Shown here: piece by piece, positions 7,363 to 12,788 of the stretch
Numbering within the stretch: the first letter of the stretch is position 1
Layout: each line of letters opens with the position of its first letter
Assembly: GCA_024232355.1 (NCBI GenBank)
Contig: JAAEPW010001347.1
Coordinates: 1-12,788, forward strand
Direction: 5' to 3'
Length of the DNA: 12,788 bases
Origin: Chloroflexota bacterium
GTDB taxonomy: Bacteria > Chloroflexota > Anaerolineae > B4-G1
The notes under the pieces: generated by a model
Databases searched by the model: none
Told to the model about the DNA's origin: nothing
The model's input: only the letters and a program-made list of their open reading frames with translations
Made by a program: the position numbers and the translations under genes

Positions 7363-7977
7363 GTGATTGAGAATGCACGTTCTGTTCCCATTGGGAAAAT
7401 AGTCACAAGTGACGTACGCAGAGATGTGTTGGTGGCCTATGGGCTTGGCTCGTGTGTGGCGGTTTGTCTGTATGACCCAGTGGCACAAGTGGGAGGTATG
7501 TTGCACGCTCTGTTGCCAAGTACTCCGGACAGCGTTCCGGGTGAGAACGGACGTGTGCCGCTTTCCGCCGCCAAATTTGTCGACCAAGGCACACTGATGC
7601 TGATTAAGGATCTCGTAGAATTGGGTGCTCAACGTGACAGATTGATCGCGCAACTATGCGGCGGCGCCCAGACGCTGTCTGCCCCGGGTTTCGAGGATGA
7701 CATATTGAACGTTGGCGAGCGCAACGCGAGATCTGCTGAAGAGATTTTGTGTGCCGAGGGGATTTGGATACAGGCCCGTGCCACCGGAGGGAATATGGGT
7801 CGTACGGTGAGATTTTACATTGCCGACGGGCAAGTAACGGTCAAAAGCCTCGGTCAGGGCGTGCAGGTTCTGGTGCTTGACATGGATAGCGAGATGCCAA
7901 GCCCGAGTGTAAAAATGGGATCACAAGATATGAAACAGGAGGTTTGTTATGGCCAAAGTAATGGTTGTAGACGATAG
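7363..7977 (+). CDS. cheD: Chemoreceptor glutamine deamidase CheD
   Basis: CheD hydrolyses specific receptor glutamines to methyl-accepting glutamates and pairs with CheC. The GTG at 7363 has GAGGAG at 7351-7356; an upstream in-frame GTG at 7336 has none. The 204-residue product shows the catalytic Cys31 in GLGSCVAVCLYDP and His48 in GGMLHALLP, plus LCGGAQ (nucleotide 7657 onward) and the C-terminal fold block ATGGNMGRTVRFYIADG. The position of the third catalytic residue, Thr in the Thermotoga enzyme six before Cys, is Ala25 (VAYGLGSC). The last 35 or so residues go beyond the usual CheD length and run 29 bases into cheY. It is likely active or partly active, as the Cys-His dyad is intact. 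Confidence 0.93.
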   Translation: MIENARSVPIGKIVTSDVRRDVLVAYGLGSCVAVCLYDPVAQVGGMLHALLPSTPDSVPGENGRVPLSAAKFVDQGTLMLIKDLVELGAQRDRLIAQLCGGAQTLSAPGFEDDILNVGERNARSAEEILCAEGIWIQARATGGNMGRTVRFYIADGQVTVKSLGQGVQVLVLDMDSEMPSPSVKMGSQDMKQEVCYGQSNGCRR

Positions 7978-8305
7978 TCTGTTTATGCGGAATCATCTCG
8001 CCAAGATGCTCGCCAGGAATGGGTATGAAACCATCCTGGTAGAAAATGGTGAACAGGCCGTGCTTTACTACCGCAAAGCTCGCCCGGATGCCGTATTGAT
8101 GGACATCACGATGCCCCAGAAGGATGGCTTGCAAGCTCTGACCGAGATCCGCGAATTTGACATCAGGGCCAGGGTGATCATGCTCACGGCGCTGGATCAA
8201 GAGTTGGCGGCGACGCGGGCGATACACCTTGGGGCCACGGACTTTTTGGTCAAGCCTGCTGCTCCCAACCGCGTGCTGACCGCGCTGCGAAACGCGCTGA
8301 GGTAA
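7949..8305 (+). CDS. cheY: Chemotaxis response regulator CheY
   Basis: A 118-residue canonical CheY-type receiver and the best-preserved one in the cheW-cheR gene set. Asp8 and Asp9 (VMVVDDS), phosphoacceptor Asp52 (AVLMDITMP), switch Thr80 (VIMLTA) and Lys102-Pro103 (FLVKPA) are all present. The start at 7949 has a near-perfect AGGAGG (7937-7942) six bases ahead, inside the end of cheD, and the frames overlap by 29 bases. Phospho-CheY would normally act on a motor or a downstream regulator and be reset by the CheC protein encoded just upstream. Only five bases separate it from cheB. Its kinase is not encoded intact in the window. Confidence 0.95.
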   Translation: MAKVMVVDDSLFMRNHLAKMLARNGYETILVENGEQAVLYYRKARPDAVLMDITMPQKDGLQALTEIREFDIRARVIMLTALDQELAATRAIHLGATDFLVKPAAPNRVLTALRNALR

Positions 8306-8310
8306 GCAGG

Positions 8311-9372
8311 ATGCAAGAACCGGTTCGCGTCCTGATAGTGGACGACTCGGCCTTTATGCGCCTGGTCCTGAGCAAGTACCTAGATGCTGATCCGGGTGTC
8401 ACCGTGGTGGGCAAGGCGCACGACGGGTTGGATGCACTGGGCCAGATACCGGCCCTCAAGCCCGATGTCGTCACCCTCAACGTAGAGATGCCGCGTATGG
8501 ACGGTCTGACTGCCCTAAAGCGCATCATGGTCAAATGCCCCACGCCGGTCATCATGGTCAGCGCGTTCACTCATCGGGGCGCTCGCGCCACCATTCAGGC
8601 CCTCATGCGGGGCGCGGTAGATTTCGTGGCCAAACCCAGCACCGACGTTGATGTCCACAGCGTTGCCAAAGAATTGACTGCCAAGGTAAAAATCGCTGCC
8701 GATACGCGCAGCCCTCAGTCCCATCCTACCCCTTTACCCACGCGCTCTCCGGTTCTTACTCCAACCCCCTTCTCACACGTTTCCAAGTCACCACCGCGCT
8801 CATCTCGTCAGGGCAACCTTTTGATCATTATTGGGGCGTCTACCGGCGGGCCGCGCGCACTGCAACGGACGTTGTCCGCTTTGCCCGCCGACCTGCCCGC
8901 TGCTGTAGTGGTGGTGCAGCATATGCCTGCCGAATTCACCGGAGCGCTGGCCCAACGGCTTGACGAGAGATCGCCCCTCACCGTGCGGGAGGCCGCAGAC
9001 GGTGACAGTCTGGCGCGGGGAGTGGCGCTGCTGGCCCCGGGCAACTTTCATTTGCAGATCGACAGTAACCGGCGAATCTCGTTGAACCAAGAGCCGCGTC
9101 TCAACGGGGTGCGGCCCGCTGTAGACGTCACGATGCAGTCGGCGGCCACGCATTGTGGCGCGGCGGTGATCGGCGTGGTGCTCACTGGCATGGGCAGCGA
9201 CGGCACAGCGGGAGCGCGCCACATCCGGGCCGCTGGCGGAAAGGTGCTGGTCGAACACGAGTCGACCAGCACAGTCTATGGCATGCCGCGCAGTGTGATC
9301 GAAGCAGGTCTGGCGGATCGTGTGTCGCCGCTGCCAGAGATGGCATCGACGTTGATAGAGTGGGTGAAATGA
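8311..9372 (+). CDS. cheB: CheB methylesterase with Asn in place of the phosphoacceptor Asp
   Basis: A 353-residue CheB: receiver domain (about 1-125), a Pro/Ser/Thr-rich linker (about 135-168) and the methylesterase/deamidase domain. The enzyme removes methyl groups from receptor glutamates. The catalytic triad is visible as Ser177 (IGASTGGP), His204 (VVQHMP) and Asp297 (GMGSDGTAGA). In the receiver, Asp11 and Asp12, Ser83 (MVSAF) and the Lys of VAKPS are kept, yet the phosphorylated residue is Asn57 (VVTLNVEMPRMDG, codon AAC at 8479-8481) where Asp is the rule. CheA-dependent activation should therefore be lost. It begins five bases after cheY, with GAGGT as a modest ribosome site, and its stop overlaps the cheR start (ATGA). 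Confidence 0.95.
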   Translation: MQEPVRVLIVDDSAFMRLVLSKYLDADPGVTVVGKAHDGLDALGQIPALKPDVVTLNVEMPRMDGLTALKRIMVKCPTPVIMVSAFTHRGARATIQALMRGAVDFVAKPSTDVDVHSVAKELTAKVKIAADTRSPQSHPTPLPTRSPVLTPTPFSHVSKSPPRSSRQGNLLIIIGASTGGPRALQRTLSALPADLPAAVVVVQHMPAEFTGALAQRLDERSPLTVREAADGDSLARGVALLAPGNFHLQIDSNRRISLNQEPRLNGVRPAVDVTMQSAATHCGAAVIGVVLTGMGSDGTAGARHIRAAGGKVLVEHESTSTVYGMPRSVIEAGLADRVSPLPEMASTLIEWVK

Positions 9373-10184
9373 CAGTGTCCATGATGGATGCGCGCGAGTA
9401 CACCTTTATCAAGCGCCAAGTGTTCAACCTGACCGGCTTGAATCTGGATTGTTACAAGGCACCACAAGTGCAACGGCGTCTCAAGACTTATTTGGTGCGC
9501 TCGGGTCACTCTGACTGGCATCGTTTCTTTTGCACTATTTCCGGTGACTCGGTAGAGGTGAGCAAGTTTAAGGATTACCTGACCATAAACGTGTCATCCT
9601 TTTTCCGTGATATGGAGAGATTCGAGTACTTGCAGCGTACGATCCTGCCCGAGTTGATGCGCCTGGTTTCACCTCAGCGATCCGCACTGCGCATGTGGAG
9701 CGCGGGATGCTCGCAAGGCTATGAGCCCTATTCCCTGGCTATGATGTTGGCCGAGGTCACCGGCTTGTACCGTCAACATTATATCCTCGCCACTGATATT
9801 GACCACTCTGCGCTGGAGCAGGGAGAGGCTGGCGGACCCTACTCTGCCGACCAAGTCGCAAAAACCCCCTCTCACTTGATCAACCGGTACTTTTCTTGTC
9901 AGGCCGCAGATGTCTATTATGTCATCGAGAGTATAAAGCGCCAGGTTACTTTTCGGCATCACAATCTCCTGGCGGATCGCTTTGAGAGCGGGTTCGATCT
10001 GATCGTCTGCCGCAACGTGGTGATCTATTTTACGGCCGAGGTCAAGAGCCGCTTGTACCGGCAATTTTACGAGGCGCTGCGCCCCGGGGGGATGCTTTTT
10101 GTGGGTGGCACTGAAGTCGTTTTCAAGCCAGCCGACTTGGGCTTTGAAGCAGCCGGTATCTCTTTTTATCGCCGCAAAAAGTAG
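9369..10184 (+). CDS. cheR: Chemotaxis protein methyltransferase CheR
   Basis: A 271-residue CheR, which methylates receptor glutamates using S-adenosylmethionine. The start is taken at 9369, in an ATGA overlap with cheB; earlier in-frame codons lie deep within cheB. Motifs: N-terminal helical domain (about 1-70), NVSSFFRD (74-81), AdoMet-binding WSAGCSQGYEPYSLAM (110-125), ILATDID (139-145), CRNVVIYF (214-221) and LRPGGMLFVGGTE (237-249). The usual GEEPYS reads GYEPYS, so one conserved acidic residue is Tyr118. No TPR or PAS extension follows. It closes the tightly packed cheW-cheR gene set; a 361-base gap follows. Confidence 0.94.
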   Translation: MTVSMMDAREYTFIKRQVFNLTGLNLDCYKAPQVQRRLKTYLVRSGHSDWHRFFCTISGDSVEVSKFKDYLTINVSSFFRDMERFEYLQRTILPELMRLVSPQRSALRMWSAGCSQGYEPYSLAMMLAEVTGLYRQHYILATDIDHSALEQGEAGGPYSADQVAKTPSHLINRYFSCQAADVYYVIESIKRQVTFRHHNLLADRFESGFDLIVCRNVVIYFTAEVKSRLYRQFYEALRPGGMLFVGGTEVVFKPADLGFEAAGISFYRRKK

Positions 10185-10231
10185 CGATTCCCACATTTGA
10201 CCGCCAGCACGATTCGATAAAGCCGGTTGGT

Positions 10232-10260
10232 TTGTTCTCTGGTGATCGCTAGAGTATAAT
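10232..10260 (+). promoter_or_regulatory. Sigma-70-type promoter for the hybrid kinase gene
   Basis: TATAAT at 10255-10260 is a perfect -10 box, with TTGTTC (10232-10237) 17 bases upstream as a partial -35. Transcription would begin near 10267, giving a leader of roughly 280 bases before the kinase start at 10546. Confidence 0.5.
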
Positions 10261-10272
10261 GACTGTGTGACG

Positions 10273-10294
10273 AGCTTGGCAAATTGGCCAAGCT
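10273..10294. promoter_or_regulatory. Perfect 8-bp stem-loop just after the predicted transcription start
   Basis: AGCTTGGC (10273-10280) pairs exactly with GCCAAGCT (10287-10294) around a 6-base loop. It starts about 12 bases beyond the -10 box and has no T-run after it. Its place suits an operator or a 5'-end RNA hairpin rather than a terminator. Confidence 0.45.
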
Positions 10295-10339
10295 ATGGTG
10301 CTGCTCGGAAATGATCCCACCGAAAAAAGATCATCTTGC

Positions 10340-10457
10340 CAGAGACACAGAGAACGCGGATAATAAACATCCGACGGAGAAAAACAGAGATACGCATTGA
10401 GAAAATCGTGCTGAGCAATTGAATTTTTCAATCTCGGGATCAAATTCTGTGTCTCTG
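10340..10457. repeat. 118-bp unit bounded by 12-bp inverted repeats
   Basis: CAGAGACACAGA (10340-10351) is the exact reverse complement of 10446-10457. Sequences of the 'cagagacacagagaac' type recur between genes in many environmental bacterial genomes, so this is probably a dispersed intergenic repeat. A small hairpin (ATTGAA 10418-10423 with TTCAAT 10427-10432) lies inside. Confidence 0.4.
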
Positions 10458-10545
10458 CAGTGAAATTCCTAGTTTTTTCGAAAGAGTCATTCATTTGATT
10501 GCGGATTAGTCATCCAAAATCATAATCTGAAATCGAGAGGAAACA

Positions 10546-12681
10546 ATGCTTGATAATCAGGAAAAGAATTCGAGATCCACTATTCTCGTCGTCGAAGATG
10601 ATGGTCTCATCGCTGATCGTCTCGTGCGTGACCTGACTAGATTAGGATATGACGTCGTGGGGATGGTTGCCAGCGGCAAAAAGGCGCTTCAAAAGGTGAA
10701 AGAATCTCGTCCCGATGTAGTACTGATGGACATTTATCTGGCAGGAGCGATGAACGGCATAGATGCTGCAGCCCAAATTCGCGCCCGGTTTGACATCCCG
10801 GTGATCTATCTGACCGCCTACGCAGAAGATGACCTGTTGCAACAAGCCATAGTCACCGAGTCGTATGGTTACCTTGTCAAACCGACTCGAGACAGGGAAC
10901 TTTGCGCTACCATCGAGATGGCACTCTATCGCCACGGGCTGGAAACCCGGCTGAAAGAGAGCGAGCGCCGGCTGGACACGACGCTGCGGAGCATCGGCGA
11001 CGCGGTGATCGTCACCGATGACCAGAGTCGCGTGACTTTTATGAACCCCGTGGCCGAAACACTGACCGGATGGCAACAGGTCGAGGCACTGGGACGCGAT
11101 CTGCACGAGATATTTCACATTGTCAACGAAACCGGTGGTGACTTGGTCGAGTGCCCGGGAGCGCGGGTCATTCGAGATGGTGCGTCCGTTGGCCTGACGA
11201 ACAGCATTCTGCTGATCAGGAAAGACGGAACCGCCACGCCGATTGATAACAATACAGCCCCGATCCAGGATGAGCGGGGAAATATCACCGGTGTGGTATT
11301 GGTCTTTCGAGACATCACCGAGCATCGCCAAACTGAAGCGGTTCGACGGCAAGCTGAGGAGGCGTTGCGAAAGGAGCGGGACTTTGTCGAAAGTCTGATC
11401 GAGACGGCGCAAACGATTATATTGGTGCTCGATACAGAAGGCCGGATCGTCCGTTTCAACCCCTACATGGAGGAGATTTCGGGTTATCGACTGGAACAGG
11501 TACAGGGAAAAGACTGGTTTACTACTTTTCTGCCACAGCACGACCCCGAGCGCATTCGAGATCTGTTCTTGCAGGCGATAGGGGATATTCAGACACGAGG
11601 CAAGATCAACTCTATTATTACCAAAGACGGCCACGAGCGTGAGATCGAGTGGTACGACAAGACGCTCAAGGATGCAGAGGGCAACGTCATTGGCATCCTC
11701 GCCATTGGGCAAGACGTCACTGAGCACGTGCAAGCACAAGAGGAACTAGAGCGATTGCTGGCACAGATCCGGGAGCAGGCCGAACGGGTACAGCAGATCA
11801 TAGATTCGGTACCGGAAGGCGTACTCTTGCTAGACGCCGGTGGATGCGTCGTCCTGGCTAACCTGTTGGGAAAAAAAGACCTGGACACATTGGCCGGTGC
11901 TCGTGTGGGGGACACCCTCACTCATTTGGGTGACTGCCCACTGGTGGAACTTTTGGCCTTGTCTCCCATGGGAACATGGCGCGAAGTGATGTCTTCTGGA
12001 TCGGCCCGCGAGCAGGATGCCGACCGATCAGAGCGACATTTTGAGATCATGGGCCGTCCATTGGGGGCTCGATTCGAGTACGGCGACCCCCAACCCGAGG
12101 TGAGCGGAGCATCTGGAGTTGAAGGGTGGGTACTCGTCATCCGCGACGTGACCCAGAGGCGAGAGATTCAACAGCGCGCCCAACAGCAAGACCTGTTGGC
12201 GGCCGTGGGGCAGCTGGCTGCTGGTATCGCCCACGACTTTAACAACATCCTGGCTGTGATCACCTTGTACACCAGAATGTCATTGCGCAGCCCCAACCTA
12301 GCCGCCGACCTGGTTGAGCAGATGGAGATCGTGGACCAGGAGGCCTGGCGGGCCAGCGAGTTGGTTCAGCAGATACTCGATTTTAGCCGGCGAGCGGTGC
12401 TCGAACAGAGTCCGATGGACCTACTGGCGTTCCTGAAAGAGCAGATCAAAATGCTGGAACGCACCCTGCCGGAAAGCATCTCGATGGCCCTGGAATACGG
12501 CGAGGACGAGTACGCAGTGAATGCCGACCCGACCCGCATGCAGCAGGCACTCCTGAACCTGGTCGTCAATGCGCGTGATGCTATGGCAGGAGAGGGCGAG
12601 TTGCGCATCGGATTGGAGCGCATACAGGTTCAGCCTGGAGAGTTACCTAGGGCAATCGCTTTTAAATTCAATTTGAGATAG
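10546..12681 (+). CDS. REC-PAS-PAS-PAS hybrid histidine kinase, truncated by an insertion sequence
   Basis: The 711-residue frame encodes a soluble sensor kinase: receiver domain 10-130 (Asp18, Asp19, phosphoacceptor Asp62, Thr90, Lys112), three PAS domains (about 141-262, 280-400, 415-542; each ends in a D(I/V)T PAC-type motif), a HisKA domain with phosphoacceptor His563 (AAGIAHDFNNIL) and the start of an ATPase domain with the N-box NLVVNARDAM (Asn675). After about Pro701 the kinase sequence stops. The last ten residues (RAIAFKFNLR) come from the inserted element, so the G1, F and G2 ATP-binding boxes are missing and autophosphorylation should be impossible. The NtrB-like HDFNN motif is typical of PAS kinases of this class. 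The start has GAGAGG at 10535-10540. The C-terminal half may survive beyond the element, outside the window. Confidence 0.92.
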   Translation: MLDNQEKNSRSTILVVEDDGLIADRLVRDLTRLGYDVVGMVASGKKALQKVKESRPDVVLMDIYLAGAMNGIDAAAQIRARFDIPVIYLTAYAEDDLLQQAIVTESYGYLVKPTRDRELCATIEMALYRHGLETRLKESERRLDTTLRSIGDAVIVTDDQSRVTFMNPVAETLTGWQQVEALGRDLHEIFHIVNETGGDLVECPGARVIRDGASVGLTNSILLIRKDGTATPIDNNTAPIQDERGNITGVVLVFRDITEHRQTEAVRRQAEEALRKERDFVESLIETAQTIILVLDTEGRIVRFNPYMEEISGYRLEQVQGKDWFTTFLPQHDPERIRDLFLQAIGDIQTRGKINSIITKDGHEREIEWYDKTLKDAEGNVIGILAIGQDVTEHVQAQEELERLLAQIREQAERVQQIIDSVPEGVLLLDAGGCVVLANLLGKKDLDTLAGARVGDTLTHLGDCPLVELLALSPMGTWREVMSSGSAREQDADRSERHFEIMGRPLGARFEYGDPQPEVSGASGVEGWVLVIRDVTQRREIQQRAQQQDLLAAVGQLAAGIAHDFNNILAVITLYTRMSLRSPNLAADLVEQMEIVDQEAWRASELVQQILDFSRRAVLEQSPMDLLAFLKEQIKMLERTLPESISMALEYGEDEYAVNADPTRMQQALLNLVVNARDAMAGEGELRIGLERIQVQPGELPRAIAFKFNLR

Positions 12682-12788
12682 AATAGCATCCAGTCGAGAC
12701 AATTATCAGGAGGGGAGAGATGAAGCAGAACCCAGCAGCTACGATAACAGTGCATTTTTCGGAGTTGAAGGATCCACGAAGATACAAC
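12649..12788 (+). mobile_element. Left end of an ISAs1-family insertion sequence (continues beyond window)
   Basis: Kinase-like sequence breaks off around 12646-12650, where 'ctagggcaatcgcttttaaa' starts, and an AT-richer stretch leads to the transposase ribosome site. The left boundary is inferred from where the ATPase domain stops matching its family and is uncertain by some ten bases. The right end, inverted repeat and target duplication lie outside the window. Confidence 0.7.
12720..12788 (+). CDS. ISAs1-family transposase, N-terminal fragment (cut by window edge)
   Basis: ATG at 12720 follows AGGAGGG (12708-12714) by five bases and opens a frame that runs to the window end, 23 residues. 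The sequence HFSELKDPRRYN matches the 'hFs-l-DPRR' N-terminal signature of ISAs1/H-repeat-type DDE transposases, which mobilise their own element. It lies in the same orientation as the kinase that it interrupts. Confidence 0.8.
   Translation, partial: MKQNPAATITVHFSELKDPRRYN

Larger units (their letters stand above)
10185..10545. other. Intergenic region between cheR and the hybrid kinase
   Basis: No gene is supported in these 361 bases. They hold a promoter with a perfect -10 box (10232-10260), a perfect 8-bp stem-loop just downstream (10273-10294), a pair of 12-base inverted repeats (10340-10351 and 10446-10457) and the ribosome binding site of the kinase gene (GAGAGG at 10535-10540). This separates the kinase from the che genes as its own transcription unit. 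Confidence 0.6.

Noticed and set aside
11589..11921. Second kinase or toxin-like gene antisense within the PAS kinase
   Set aside because: Translation is Ser/Arg-rich antisense noise with no motif; the sense frame has clear PAS signatures throughout.
1..12788. CRISPR array, tRNA or rRNA genes
   Set aside because: No regularly spaced direct repeats and no cloverleaf or rRNA-like sequence were seen on reading through; covariance-model searches were not possible here.

Overview
The window carries a bacterial chemotaxis-type signalling cluster, all on the + strand, flanked by mobile DNA on both sides. The protein style (MCP sensor repeats with 'MGxTGE-Y-VGPD-MRSDS' signatures, multi-PAS kinases, many stand-alone receivers, ISAs1-type and other insertion sequences, 'cgtttca' intergenic repeats) suggests a filamentous or gliding member of the Chloroflexota (Anaerolineae, Caldilineae or Chloroflexia). 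That is inference from style only. No flagellar gene is visible, so the output could be type IV pili, gliding or gene regulation.

Layout. Bases 1-186 are the C-terminal end of a gene that looks like an insertion-sequence transposase. Bases 187-1165 hold no convincing gene. They contain a C-rich tract, a MITE-like element with 17-bp terminal inverted repeats (783-933) and a perfect 9-bp palindrome (1045-1070) in front of the first gene. Two overlapping receiver-only response regulators follow (1166-1953), the first with a degenerate active site. Next is a large methyl-accepting chemotaxis protein whose extracellular sensor module is tandemly duplicated (2118-5411). After it come cheW, a degenerate receiver, a short remnant of the CheA C-terminus, a CheC-type protein, cheD, cheY, cheB and cheR (5475-10184), closely packed with many 4-nt overlaps. 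A 361-bp intergenic region with a good promoter precedes a REC-PAS-PAS-PAS histidine kinase (10546-12681). That kinase is cut inside its ATP-binding domain by an ISAs1-family insertion sequence, whose transposase begins at 12720 and runs off the window.

How it fits together. Receptor, coupling protein, methylation enzymes (CheR/CheB), deamidase (CheD), CheC-type phosphatase and one canonical CheY are present, but the kinase is not. CheA survives only as about 70 residues of its regulatory domain, placed where an intact cheA might be expected. CheB has lost its phosphorylatable aspartate (Asn57). Two of the four stand-alone receivers lack key residues, and the large kinase next door is disrupted by an IS. 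The most interesting reading is a chemosensory array whose phosphorelay has been lost or outsourced to a CheA elsewhere, leaving CheB methylesterase uncoupled from phosphorylation. Decay after deletion of cheA is the simpler alternative, but the intact reading frames and preserved overlaps argue against plain decay.
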